From the NCBI GenBank assembly GCA_045837725.1, contig JBEWZL010000220.1, positions 124,001 through 188,000 of the forward strand: a stretch of 64,000 nucleotides of DNA. The letters are read 5' to 3'. This document shows positions 49,451 to 60,110 of this stretch, one piece after another. This DNA comes from Vermamoeba vermiformis (lineage: Eukaryota; Tubulinea; Echinamoebida). The notes beneath the pieces were generated by a model that searched no databases, was not told where the DNA came from, and was given only the letters and a program-made list of their open reading frames with translations. The translations under genes and the position numbers were made by a program. Position 1 is the first letter of the stretch. The number at the start of each line of letters is the position of its first letter.

Positions 49451-51086
49451 ATGAAGAAAGGACGACGTGGTTACGAGGACAACAGAGCTAATAAAAGACA
49501 AGACAGATCACGGAAGAATAATATTAAGAGCTTGACCAAATATAAGTACGTAATCATATATATCGACAATAATATTTGAAATAGTTAATTATGCTTCGTA
49601 ACAAAAAATTAATAAGTTTGTAAAATAGCGAGAAGACGAATTTTCCAATTAAATTGGCTATGTGGGTAAGTAGCGTAAATATATAAATATTGATTAAATT
49701 AAGTATGCGCATACAATAATTTTTTGCTCGCGATCGTTCCGGATCTCAAATAAGAATTTCCTCGTGGGGCATTTTTTTGCATCAATTAAACACCTAAAAT
49801 ATCCTATAAGTTATTCCAGGCTAAACTCTTTATTTTGGACAAGTTTGAATTTTTGTCTGATCTTCGATCTTAGGACTTTGGTCAATGCGATAGCAAGAAA
49901 TGTACAGGCCGCAAATTATGCCGGTTAGGTCTTGCACGACAACTAGGGCTCAATCAGAAGTGGAAAGGAATTATTTTAAGTCCGAATGGAAAGAAGGCGG
50001 TCAGTCCTGAAGACAAGGAACTCGTCGAACAACACGGCGTGTGCGTGATTGATTGTTCGTGGGCACAGATTGAAGGCATCCCCTTCGACAAGATGAAGGG
50101 TGAAGAACGACTACGTAAGTATAAGGAATTAATAATCATTGTCAAAAAGTCGCTGGATGCGCGTGATCCAAAAACAATTTTTTTTTTGTCTCGTTTTAAT
50201 TTAATACTATATTTGGTAGTTCCTTTTATGGTCGCCGGAAACCCAGTAAATTATGGCAAACCTATGCAACTTTCATGTGTCGAAGCAGTGGCGGCATCAT
50301 TGTTGATTGTTGGCATGAAAGAGCCCGCCATGGAACTGTTGAACAAATTCAAATGGGGCGAATCTTTTTACGCTGTAAATAAGTACGTAGCGAACACTAA
50401 TATTATAGCCAGTGTCCAATTTTATCACGTGAAACATTGGATCTGATCTTAACTTTTTAGGCACTTGTTCGCACGCTATGTTAAATGTAAGACTGGCGCG
50501 GACATTGTCGTGGCACAAAACGATTATATTTTAGAAATGCAAAAGGAAATAGCTGAACGAAGTAAGTCTCCGAACCTTGGTTGACACGTGTCAAAACCGC
50601 ATCAGCTTGGAGGAGAATTTATTGACACGTGTCAATTCCCTGTTACTTTTACCGTGCAATAACTGATCTATCTTTCACGTAGAAACACACGAAGAATTAG
50701 AAGTTGAAGACGACGGTGAATTTGAAGACATTAATCCGAACCACCGCGACAGATACGTCAGACACAAGGGCCAGAGTGCTGAGAGCGATGAAGACGAAGA
50801 CGACGAGGACGAGGACGATGAGGACGAGGACGATGACGAGAATGAAGATGAGGACGGTGACGGAGATGAAGACGACGAAGATGACGAGGAGAATGATGAA
50901 GATGAAGAAGGAGACGATGAAAATGAGAACGAGGACGAGGATGACGACGAGAACAATAACAGCGATGAAGAAGAGAATGTGAATAGGAATCACAATCATA
51001 ATCGCGAAGAGAGTGATGAAGAAGATGACGAAGAGGTCACGCAAGTCAATCGTCGCATGAACAAGATGCGTTTGAAGCGTAAATAA
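49451..51086 (+). CDS. TSR3: 18S rRNA aminocarboxypropyltransferase Tsr3
   Basis: The start is MKKGRRGYEDNRANKRQDRS. The conserved core includes [60 protein letters not shown] and LLNKFKWGESFYAVNKHLFA, all Tsr3 signatures. The enzyme transfers the aminocarboxypropyl group of S-adenosylmethionine to the hypermodified pseudouridine of 18S rRNA late in 40S maturation. The last exon is an Asp/Glu-dominated tail of more than 100 residues ending QVNRRMNKMRLKRK; such acidic tails occur in other Tsr3 proteins but this one is long. Five to six introns; one near 50580-50680 contains two copies of the 12-bp palindrome. It is convergent with the LRR gene 66 bp downstream. Confidence 0.94.
50582..50593. 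repeat. TGACACGTGTCA palindrome, copy 5
   Basis: Exact copy in a TSR3 intron. Confidence 0.9.
50623..50634. repeat. TGACACGTGTCA palindrome, copy 6
   Basis: Exact copy in the same TSR3 intron, 41 bp after copy 5. Confidence 0.9.
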
Positions 51087-51152
51087 ACTACTAGTCCTGT
51101 GTACATACGACGATAAAATCGAAAATATTATACTAATTTATTCCGGACAAGT

Positions 51153-52359
51153 TTATTGTTTTCTTATTACGTTGTCAGAATAACTATAAAAGATATTTTT
51201 AGCCAAGTTGGTGAACGGATCCATGCCAGTATGAGTGACGCGCGATAAAATATCAAGCCAGAGTTCGCGCGGAAGCATCGCTAAAGCTTGATGACTTCGT
51301 GCAATGTTGTGGGACAGAATAGCGACTTTGAATCGTGCTTCTGACTTGAGCTGTCTGTTACGACGCACCAATTGTTTTAATTGCGCCGTACTTTCGTCTG
51401 GTTTGACGTTGTAAAGTTTGTGCGCAGTGAAAGTAAACTCGATCGTGTCGAGTGCGAAGTTGTGTAATTCTAATAATTTCACTAATTGACGTTGCCTTGT
51501 CATACAGATTTCAGAGGGCTTGACGGAATGAATAACAAGATGTGTCAGACTAGTGTTGCATTGCAGGCCTTGGCATATTAACTCCGTTGATTCTGCTTCG
51601 ACGTGCGAGATGGTCAATTTTTTCAAATTAGTGTTGAATAGCAGCATATTTTTGATGGCTGTAAATCCGTCCACTGTGATTTTAACATGCTTCAAACAAA
51701 GCTCTCGTAATGTCGTGTTCTTCGTCATTGCTTCACAGATGTGTTTTGCGCCTTCATCGCCAAAATGATTTCGGTCCAATTTGAGCACTTTCAATGTCGT
51801 ATTTTGTATTAATAAATCGGCTATAAGTTGAGAATTTCTGTCAAGCGCGGATGCAGCACTTGTACAAGACAGATTAATGAGGTAAATTTTTTTTTCTCAG
51901 ATAATTAAAAAACTCTGTCGTTCTATCTATGTCAAGTTTATCTACCGAAATCTCAAGACTCGTGATGTTTGTATTTTGAGATAACCCGTCGATCAATATT
52001 TGACACGTGTCATTTAACACACGGGAAGTAAATTCGCGCAATACTAATGTCTGCAAGGTTGTATTTGTTTTCAATGCTTCTGCTAACGTTTTAACATTAT
52101 CTTCATATAGATTTGCTCGTATCATGCGCAATTCTGATATTTTAATCGTATTGTCGCGTAACGCCTCGAACAGCCCATTCATCGAGGTACCACATCCATC
52201 GTCCACATTGTACCACGAGAGAGCCTTCAAAGTCGCGTTACTTTTCAATCCACCTACAAACTTCATAATATCTTCGTCAGTAATGTCATTGGTGGCGTGT
52301 GAATCGACAGTGAGTTGGATCGATCTGTTGCGTTGTAATAATTGGCCGAGCGCTTGCAT
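51153..52359 (-). CDS. LRR (RNI-like) protein with C-terminal F-box-like helix; one frame break, 5' end unclear
   Basis: Repeats such as DTCQILIDGLSQNTNITSLE and GDEGAKHICEAMTKNTTLRE are RNI-type LRRs. The end, SHQALAMLPRELWLDILSRV, matches the C-terminal F-box-like helix of the 21.7-kb gene. The frame changes within a run of nine A (plus-strand T at 51887-51895): on one side FFNYLRKK, on the other INLSCTSAASALDRNSQLIA, which continues the LRR pattern perfectly. This needs one base fewer and may be an assembly error or real decay. The called ATG is at 52359, but coding-like LRR sequence (LQNFFFLNSALGRQIPVFGT) runs upstream in frame to about 52482 without an ATG, so the true 5' part may be lost or in an unseen exon. 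Confidence 0.72.
52001..52012. repeat. TGACACGTGTCA palindrome, copy 7
   Basis: Exact copy inside the LRR exon (Asn-Asp-Thr-Cys-Gln on the minus strand), at the position equivalent to copy 2 in the paralogue. Confidence 0.9.
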
Positions 52360-52727
52360 GCTGGGCCAATTTTTAAAAAATAAATTTTTAAAGATAAATG
52401 TGCCGAATACTGGTATTTGCCGTCCAAGCGCGGAATTTAGGAAAAAGAAGTTTTGAAGGCGAGCAAGGCAGAAAGGGGCTTATTAATAGTGCCAAACTCC
52501 GCCGCTTTTTAGTTGAGTTGCAGACTCTACGACTTTACTAAATCTTAGATTAGATAATCTAGATTTTATTTTTGTTGTGTCGTATGTTGAAATAAAAAGC
52601 ACATTTTTCTCGATTAATAAATATATGAGTCTGGCGAGCGATATGGGTATCTCGCAAGCCGACTAAAAAAAATAATATATTTAATACGCCTGTGCCAATT
52701 TTTTTTCTAAAAGAAGTATAGAGAGGA

Positions 52728-52877
52728 GGATAAATGAACGAATTGTCGTTCATGACGACCAAATAAATGATAAAATGGACGTTTGTTCTTGTCCACACCC
52801 TAAAAATTACTATAAAATAAACACACACGTAGGTTCTTTCCCGTACCCGACTAATTATTACTTACAAGACTAGTCTC
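52728..52877 (+). repeat. 5' LTR
   Basis: About 150 bp; shares the core around AATAAACACACACGTAGG and CTTACAAGACTAGTCTC with the 3' repeat. Edges are approximate. Confidence 0.75.
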
Positions 52878-53432
52878 TAATTTTTGGTGCTTCTCCGATG
52901 GAAAAGAACCAGCCAGATACCACTTTAAAGAGCTCATCGAGGAGCTCAATCTCGCGTTCTCGCAAGGGGAGGAAGGAAAGGAGAGCTGTGAAGCCTCCTG
53001 CAGCGTCTAAAGCTACAATTCCCGACAATCACACCGCGATCGACCTCTCTGCCTGGCGCCAACACACGACCCAACGCTAGCGTAACTTATGAGCCAGAGG
53101 GAGAGAGAGAAGACCCGCGGCGACCTCCTCCTCAAGAAGAGAAACTAAGAAGCCTCTCACTAAAGTGAACTCAACTCCTTCGCCGGAAATGACTGATAAT
53201 AGGGAAAACGACCCTAAAAGGGACCACGGAAGCTCGCCACAGCCAAGAGTTGTGCCCAAACAAAGAAAAGAAAGGAAAGAAGACCGAGGGCCAGCAAAGG
53301 CGCCGGCGCAACAGGAAGCCATAACCGCCACAAAAAAACGGAGCTTAGTAAGAAACCCGGGAGAGAAAAAAAGTGAAGGAAACGTGCCACAATGGAGCTG
53401 CGAGAGAAAAACCAAAGCCCTAAGAGAAGACC

Positions 53433-56400
53433 ATGCGATCCCTAACATACGAAGAGCCGAGATCCTTCCCGTATCTCCGAAGAAACAATGAAGGAAAATG
53501 CCTGGAGAGGAAGAACACATCAAACGCTTCTGATGAATTAGAAGACTTAAATCGCACTATCGATTACTTTGACACCCCGATTCACGAAATCCAACATCCG
53601 TTCGACACGCCTCAGCCCTGTACTACTCACGTGCAACTCGTAGGAGAAGGCTCAACAATCACTGCGCTCGTCGATTCTGGCGCGAATGTTTGCTTGGTCA
53701 CGCCAGTGATCGCGGATTTGTTTGGCAGCGATACGCATTACGCTGGAGATCTGTCCAAAAGCAGTTACGTAAAGCTCTTGGACGACCGTCGCTCAATTAT
53801 ACTTGGTACGACTTACATGGTGGTTGGTATTTGCGGAAAACGACTCCGCATTCGTTGCAACATCGTGCAACTCGCGAAGTACGATCTGATCCTTGGCATG
53901 GATGCGCTGAATGGATTTCACTTAGCGCTACCTGAACGCTACATTGCCCTGCCTAACGCTGGACGACAATTGCTCGTTACAGGACCCCCACAGGACGACG
54001 ATGTTTTCCTGGCCGCTAAATCCGATCTTCTCATCCGCCCTGGCCAGACCGAATTCTTGCATCTCTACTGCAGAACTCAACCTATCTTTGGACCTAAGTA
54101 CTTGGTACTGGCTATGGATCGACCTTACCACGTAGATCATGCTTACGTTCGATTCTTGGATCCCGATCAACTGGTCAAAGTGGCGATCTCTAACGTCACT
54201 CAAGCGAATCTAAAGATCAACGCTGGCGATATAGTCGCCGTGGCCTTGTTGTATATTGGTCTGGACGAAGATGATGGTGACCAGCGAGTCGCCAATATGG
54301 TCGAGGTTGGTCCCTCAAACACCAACTCGAATTGGAATACTGACGCGTCTGCTACTACTAGGGACGTTAACACTGACTTGGACGCGCAAGAGCAAGAGAC
54401 TCGTGCCCTGGAGTCAATTCACAACGACTATCAAGACCTCTTCGAGGCGCCGCAAACATGGGGTGCTGCCACCACTGTTCAACACGGTATCGATCTCTTA
54501 CCGGGCACACAACCTATCCGCGAGCCGCCTAGACGCATGGGCCCTGCCCAGCAACAGATCGTTACGAACTCTGTGAACGAGATGCTCGAACAAGGCGTCA
54601 TTCAAGAGTCCTCAAGTCCATGGTCATCACCGGTTGTTATTGTGAAGAAGAAGGATGGCACGCCGCGCTTCTGCATTGACTACCGTGGTCTTAACGCCCA
54701 TACCAGGCAAGACGCTTACCCTCTACCGCGTTTGGACGACGCGCTTGATTCATTGGCTGGTGCTAAATACTTTTCGACTTTAGATCTGAAGTCAGGCTAC
54801 CACCAAATTCCAATGAAGCCTCAAGACATTGAGAAGACAGCCTTCGCCGTAAAAGACGGTCATTTCGAGTTCAAGGTGATGCCTTTCGGGCTCACTAATG
54901 CGCCCGCGACATTTCAACGCGCGATGAACAATATACTCAAAGGCTTGTCAGGTATATGCTTGGTCTATTTGGACGATATTATTATCTACAGTCGTTCTCT
55001 TGACGATCACGTCAGAGACTTACGAGTAGTATTGGATAGGCTCAGAGCTGCAAACCTGCGCCTTAATGGGAAGAAATGCAAATTCTTCGTACGCCGAGTA
55101 GAATACCTTGGGCACGTGGTCAGCGAACGTGGTATTGAACCCAACAACGACAAGGTGCGAGCCATCTGTCAATTGGAGAGCCCCAAGTCTGTCAGAGATC
55201 TGCGTACCTTCCTGGGTATGATTGGCTATTATCGCCGCTTCATTCCCGACTTCGCTACGCTTGCTGACCCGTTACACAACCTCCTGAAGAAGAGTGTCAC
55301 TTGGCATTGGTCTGCCGCGTGTCAAGGAGCCTTCAACGAGATGTGTCGCCGCCTTAGAACTGCTCCAATCCTCGCCTACCCCGACTGGTCCCTGCCATTC
55401 ATTCTACAGACCGACGCTAGCAATGTTGGCATTGGCGCCGTGCTTTCCCAAAAACAAGATGGACAAGAGAAAGTAATTTCATACTACAGTCGCGCACTCA
55501 ACAAGGCTGAACGAAATTACCACACCACGGATCAAGAGTGCTTGGCTGTTGTTGGTGCCATCAAGCACTTCCGCTGCTACTTGTATGGACACGAATTCCA
55601 AGTCTGGACAGATCATGCCGCCCTCACGCACTTCATGAAGTCCAAACACGTCACTGGACGCCTGCTACGATGGAGTCTTGCCCTCGCCGAGTACAATTTC
55701 ACTGTACATCATCGCCCTGGGAAGCTTAACGCAAACGCAGATGGACTCTCGCGCTTGATCAAGACCGATGACGTCGAGGATGTCTTCGTCGAGATCAATG
55801 CTGGTGAAGTCAGTTGGACCGACGACACTGGTTTCGCAAGCGCACAACAAGCAGAACCCTTCAGTCAAGCCATGATCGACTGGCTTGAAAATGGCAAACT
55901 CTGCGAAGACAACGAACTAGCTAAGAGAGTGCGCCAAGAAGAGGATAACTTTGTCGTCGAGAATGGCCTACTCTATCGCCTGTGGTTGCCTGATGGTCAA
56001 CACCGCCGCAGCTCTGCCAGAAAGCTGCTATTCGTACCCCCTGCCTATCGCGAAGGAGTACTCAGAGCGACCCATGCCAGCATCGAGGGTGCTCACCTTG
56101 GCGTTGAGAAAACCTACGCCAAAATCAAGGACCGTTTCTACTGGCCTGCCATGTGGAGACACGTCAAGACTTTCATTGGTGAATGTGACACGTGTCAACG
56201 AAAGAAAGCTCCAGTCCGCATCAAGCCAGGTCTAATGATGCCTATCGTCGCGCACGAACCTTGGGAGCTCGTGGGCGTCGATATCCTTGGTCCACTACCT
56301 GTCTCAGTCTCGAGGAAGCGCTTCGTGGTCGTCTTCAGTGACTATTTGACGAAGTGGGTCGAAGCCTTTGCCCTGCCCGACGCTACTGCTGAGAGCGTTG

Positions 56401-57665
56401 CCAAAGTCTTTGTCAACGAAGTCATTGCTCGTCATGGCGCCCCGCGCAAGCTACTGAGCGACAGAGGCTCGCAATTCATGTCAGAGCTTTCCCAAGCTAT
56501 CTACGAGTACATGGGAATCCTCAAGGTCTTTACTACGCCCTATAGACCTCAAACCGATGGCCAAGTTGAAAGATTCAATCGCACACTCGCGCAAATGCTC
56601 ACTGCCTACATAGAGCAGAATCAACGCGATTGGGATGTCTTCTTGCCGTTAGTACTTTTGGCTTATCGCACATCGCGTCACTCATCGACTAAAGAAACTC
56701 CGTTCTACATGATGCATGGCCGCGATGCCTACTTGCCTCTTCAACGTATTTTCCCTACTTCAGTCGATTCAGAAGAGACCTACACGCCGCACGAATGGGT
56801 CGAAGAACTGCACTCGCGACTTGCCCAGTGTTTCGAGATTGCTGCCAAATTCAACGAAGCCGCCAAACTAGCGCAAGCCCGTAACTACAACAACAACCGA
56901 GTCAGTATGATGCTGCCCATCAACGCACTTGTGTGGTACTATCACCCCAGACGCGTGCAAGGCCGTGTCGAGAAACTGCAATTTCCCTGGACTGGTCCGT
57001 TCGTGGTTGTCCAAGAGCTCTCAGCCAACGTCTACTTGATCCAGCCCCTGACCAAAGGAGAGTCTTTTGCCGCTAACATCGAACGCCTCAAACTCGCCAA
57101 GATCTCAGATCACTCTGAGATCCGCTTGCTGCTCAAGAATCGCATCTACAACGAAAAAGATGGCCTCCTGTTCGTCGAGCCAAGAGAGGAGAGAGAGGGA
57201 AAGAAGCGCAACAACACGAATGAGCCGCCTATCAATCCCACAGTTCAAGAAAATTTAATGCCAGAGATCCAGATCGACAACGGATCTGAATTCAAAACTC
57301 CGATCGCCAGTCCCAAAAAGAAAGAGAAAGACAACGCCCCTGAGCAGGAGTACATCAACCCTGCTGATGAAAATTTGCCTGAAGTGCCAGTAGCCCTTGA
57401 ACCGTACTTCAACGCTTTATTTTTGCTTTACACTACATTCCGCGACACTGATGTGCCACTCGCTCGTGTTGGCAAGCAGCTCACTACTCTTCTTGAAAAG
57501 CCCTTCGTCAACAGCTCGCTCCGTGCCACCCAATTCCGCCGCGAAGTCGTCGCCGCAAAGAAATCCCGTGCTGCAATGCTAGCCTTCTTGTTCGACTGTG
57601 TGTTCAAGTTCAACGAGAAATTTGCCCACGAGATCGACGCCCTTCCTCCGCTAGCTTCGGTCTAA
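53433..57665 (+). CDS. Ty3/gypsy Pol polyprotein (protease, RT, RNase H, integrase)
   Basis: One open frame of 1,410 residues. An aspartic protease motif, ALVDSGANVCLV, lies near residue 80. RT signatures are FCIDYRGLNAHTRQDAYPLP and LVYLDDIIIYS near residue 510. RNase H begins at TDASNVGIGAVLSQ near 660. The integrase has an HHCC zinc finger (HASIEGAHLGVEKTYAKI, CDTCQRKK) near 880 and the catalytic segments GVDILGPL, LLSDRGSQF and VERFNR near 950-1045. After the usual integrase C-terminal part (FPWTGPFVVVQ) there are about 200 further residues, Lys/Glu-rich then hydrophobic, that I cannot assign. No chromodomain was recognised. The frame looks whole; activity is not implied. Confidence 0.92.
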   Translation: MRSLTYEEPRSFPYLRRNNEGKCLERKNTSNASDELEDLNRTIDYFDTPIHEIQHPFDTPQPCTTHVQLVGEGSTITALVDSGANVCLVTPVIADLFGSDTHYAGDLSKSSYVKLLDDRRSIILGTTYMVVGICGKRLRIRCNIVQLAKYDLILGMDALNGFHLALPERYIALPNAGRQLLVTGPPQDDDVFLAAKSDLLIRPGQTEFLHLYCRTQPIFGPKYLVLAMDRPYHVDHAYVRFLDPDQLVKVAISNVTQANLKINAGDIVAVALLYIGLDEDDGDQRVANMVEVGPSNTNSNWNTDASATTRDVNTDLDAQEQETRALESIHNDYQDLFEAPQTWGAATTVQHGIDLLPGTQPIREPPRRMGPAQQQIVTNSVNEMLEQGVIQESSSPWSSPVVIVKKKDGTPRFCIDYRGLNAHTRQDAYPLPRLDDALDSLAGAKYFSTLDLKSGYHQIPMKPQDIEKTAFAVKDGHFEFKVMPFGLTNAPATFQRAMNNILKGLSGICLVYLDDIIIYSRSLDDHVRDLRVVLDRLRAANLRLNGKKCKFFVRRVEYLGHVVSERGIEPNNDKVRAICQLESPKSVRDLRTFLGMIGYYRRFIPDFATLADPLHNLLKKSVTWHWSAACQGAFNEMCRRLRTAPILAYPDWSLPFILQTDASNVGIGAVLSQKQDGQEKVISYYSRALNKAERNYHTTDQECLAVVGAIKHFRCYLYGHEFQVWTDHAALTHFMKSKHVTGRLLRWSLALAEYNFTVHHRPGKLNANADGLSRLIKTDDVEDVFVEINAGEVSWTDDTGFASAQQAEPFSQAMIDWLENGKLCEDNELAKRVRQEEDNFVVENGLLYRLWLPDGQHRRSSARKLLFVPPAYREGVLRATHASIEGAHLGVEKTYAKIKDRFYWPAMWRHVKTFIGECDTCQRKKAPVRIKPGLMMPIVAHEPWELVGVDILGPLPVSVSRKRFVVVFSDYLTKWVEAFALPDATAESVAKVFVNEVIARHGAPRKLLSDRGSQFMSELSQAIYEYMGILKVFTTPYRPQTDGQVERFNRTLAQMLTAYIEQNQRDWDVFLPLVLLAYRTSRHSSTKETPFYMMHGRDAYLPLQRIFPTSVDSEETYTPHEWVEELHSRLAQCFEIAAKFNEAAKLAQARNYNNNRVSMMLPINALVWYYHPRRVQGRVEKLQFPWTGPFVVVQELSANVYLIQPLTKGESFAANIERLKLAKISDHSEIRLLLKNRIYNEKDGLLFVEPREEREGKKRNNTNEPPINPTVQENLMPEIQIDNGSEFKTPIASPKKKEKDNAPEQEYINPADENLPEVPVALEPYFNALFLLYTTFRDTDVPLARVGKQLTTLLEKPFVNSSLRATQFRREVVAAKKSRAAMLAFLFDCVFKFNEKFAHEIDALPPLASV
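56186..56197. repeat. TGACACGTGTCA palindrome, copy 8
   Basis: Exact copy inside the element's integrase zinc-finger coding region (Cys-Asp-Thr-Cys-Gln). Confidence 0.9.
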
Positions 57666-57676
57666 GAGGGGAAGAG

Positions 57677-57831
57677 TGTAAAATGAACGATATTTCTAGT
57701 GAAAACGACCAAAAAAGAAAAATTTTTTTGTCCACACGTCCTAAAACATTGTCGTTAGTTAAGAATAAACACACACGTAGGTTCTTTCCCGTCCCGATCG
57801 TATTACTACTTACAAGACTAGTCTCGTTACA
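57677..57831 (+). repeat. 3' LTR
   Basis: Begins TGTAAAATGAACG after the purine tract and probably ends near CTCGTTACA; contains an AATAAA-type signal. Edges are approximate. Confidence 0.75.
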
Positions 57832-58069
57832 GGAGATCGCGAGTTAATTACCTCGAATAACTCCATTATTGCCGTAGGATTATCGCGCTAAGATTATGAA
57901 AAATATTGTGCTACTATTGAGCTGTAATTTTGCAATGAAAGAATTTTATGGCGTAATGATTCTGCTCTTTTTTCAGTCTCCTCCTGATTTGTCCGTTTGA
58001 AACCAGTGCTGTGCTTGTTCTTTAATCCAAAAGTAGTATTACTTAGCAATATTCGTTAGCTTGCAGGTT

Positions 58070-59917
58070 ATGGAGGTAGGATCGAGGAGAATAGTTTTCA
58101 ATTTTTCGTTATTATTTGAATTAATTTCTTTATAATTAGGAGTTAGATTAAATACGAAGTATGCTAATCTTGCAATTTTAATTAGCTCCCGATCGAAATC
58201 TGGGTTCAGATCTTAGATTATCTTGTTTGCATTGATCACTCGCAGCATATTTGGGCCAATGAAGACAGAACTCGAGCAGAGCAATTTTACCGCTTACAGC
58301 AACTCAGATCAAGCTCGAAATTTTTTGTTGAGCAGTGCACGTCATATTTAATATCAAAACACGCTGGAAAATTCACGTTTGAGATTAATGATTGTAATTG
58401 GAACCCTGCAGCCAGCGCAGCTTTCAACGGTCACAAAAATTTGCTCGATCTGAACAAACAATATTGGTCCTTCACTTGCTACGAAGCCGCTATAATATCT
58501 AACCGAATGGATATATTCAATTATTTACGAGAAAATAATTGTCCTGATTATGACGATCTTGAATGCCTTGTAGTTGCACTGATTGCGGGACAGATGGACT
58601 TTGTAAAATTATTCGATGCCGATAAATACAAAGAACTCGGTCACGCGACACTCATGGATCATGTAGCATCAAATGGGCACACGGAATTAATGAAATATTT
58701 CAATACGGATTTTGGAATTAAAATTGAACCAGGCCATCTCGTTTCTGCGATCAGATCCAAAGTTCAAGAATGCATTGATTACGCAGTAGAATACGCTAAA
58801 CAAAACAACACACTAATGGTGTATGGTACTTCATTTATGGCTGTTGCCGCCGAGACAGGAAACCTTGATCTGTTGAAACGTATGCACAGCTTAGCAGTCC
58901 CCTGGAACTATCAAACGCCCGAAGCTGCAGCTCAAGCTGGTCACGTTGAATGCTTGCAATATGTGCTCGAGAACGGTTGTTCATCGACGAGTGACACAAT
59001 CTTTTATGCCATCAGTGCCGGTAAGTTAGATCACTCGACAAAATTATTTGTCTATAATTTTATTCTTTTTCCTTCAATCGCCATTAGGTTGGTTCTATCA
59101 ATTGATGCAATAATATTTATATTTATTATTATTTGGCGTGTCGAAACAAAAGAATATGAAAAATACTTTTGACACGTGTCATAAAGCTGACTGTTTACCA
59201 AATTAGGTAATACAGAATGCATTAAAGTAGCCGATAAATTTGGCTGTGGTTGGCCCATACGAGCACAAGAGATTGCAGTGACGAGGAATAAACTTGAATG
59301 TTTGAAACTGGCCTACATCCACGACCAACAGAACTGGCGATGCAATCTCACCAATGTCGCAGCTAAATTTGGCGCATTAGACTGCTTGAAATATTTGCAC
59401 GAGAATGGCTGTGAGTGGACACAATCAGAACTCAATTTAGCCGTTGCTGGCCGTCACATGTCTTGCGTGAAATATTTGCACGAAGAACAGGGCAGTAAGT
59501 CACGATAAATCTGGCGCGGGAGATTAATTTTTTATTAATTTTATTATTGTTCAGTGACTTGGAGCGAACTTACGTGCGAATTTGCTGCTCAAGGCGGTGA
59601 ACTATGTGATTCGAGTAGTGACTACTTTGACCGCTATTTGCCCATCAAAAAAAGTGCTGAATGTTTGCAGTACGTTCATGAACAAGGAGGTACTCCATAG
59701 TAATGTCCAAGTATAATCACATTGATTAATTTTCGTTTTGCAGCTGTTTGGAATGAACGGACTTGCGAAGTGGCAGCGCTAAATGATCAAATAGAGTGCC
59801 TGCAATACGCGCACGAACACGGCTGTACGTACTTGGCGAAGTGAAATTTCGTTGAAATGAATGATTGACGAGTTTGCATGCAGAAGTTCCTTTGATGCCA
59901 GCGTGGAGTGGGGGATG
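58070..59917 (+). CDS. F-box protein with ankyrin-like repeats, second locus
   Basis: A tiny first exon, ATG GAG (58070-58075), splices at GTAGGA to an acceptor before CTCCCG, giving MELPIEIWVQILDYLVCIDH, a textbook F-box start. Units with CLQYVLENGCSS, LDCLKYLHENGCEWTQSELN, CVKYLHEEQG and CLQYAHEHG follow, of the same variant ankyrin type as at 6-8 kb. At least five introns cut the repeats. The 3' end is uncertain: after the donor at 59825 the first CAG acceptor creates a stop at once, while an AAG acceptor three bases on gives a short end, PLMPAWSGG, to 59917. An adaptor role in ubiquitination is inference. Confidence 0.78.
59170..59181. repeat. TGACACGTGTCA palindrome, copy 9
   Basis: Exact copy in an intron of the F-box/ankyrin-like gene. 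Confidence 0.9.
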
Positions 59918-59945
59918 AAAGAGGTTTAAATTTTTTTTTTTTTTT

Positions 59946-60110
59946 ATGTTCAAAGTACTTTGGATCGCATACGTCATTCAGGCTGTTTATGACGAGTATT
60001 ATTGCAAGGAGTCGTCTATTAATGGCAAAACTGTTCTCGATATTCAAGGGAATGCCGCCAAACTTGGTACGGGTAGATCAAGATCTCAACAATCAAACCT
60101 TAAATTTTGA
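59946..60110 (+). CDS. Possible small ORF or first exon, unknown
   Basis: An ATG after a poly-T run opens 54 codons, MFKVLWIAYVIQAVYDEYYC followed by KESSINGKTVLDIQGNAAKL. The wording looks coding. A second coding-like stretch, NVLGCTTKKDLTDVMQHSHC with IYEGAMESDTAVDMIRTKK, ends at 60296, but no splice joins the two in frame. It may be a degraded gene or the 3' part of the upstream gene. Confidence 0.25.
   Translation: MFKVLWIAYVIQAVYDEYYCKESSINGKTVLDIQGNAAKLGTGRSRSQQSNLKF

Larger units (their letters stand above)
52728..57831 (+). mobile_element. Ty3/gypsy-class LTR retrotransposon
   Basis: Two short direct terminal repeats of about 150 bp flank a pol region with the order protease, reverse transcriptase, RNase H, integrase, which defines the Ty3/gypsy class. 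A purine-rich tract (AGAGGGGAAGAG) sits just before the 3' repeat. TGGTGCTTCTCC just inside the 5' repeat could be a tRNA primer site. The gag part is short, looks broken and has no recognisable capsid. The pol part looks whole. The two LTRs share a well-kept core but have clearly diverged elsewhere, suggesting an old or recombined copy. I could not define a target-site duplication. Confidence 0.9.

Noticed and set aside
50675-51044. Long Ser-rich and hydrophobic minus-strand frames
   Set aside because: They are the antisense of the Asp/Glu repeat codons in the TSR3 tail.
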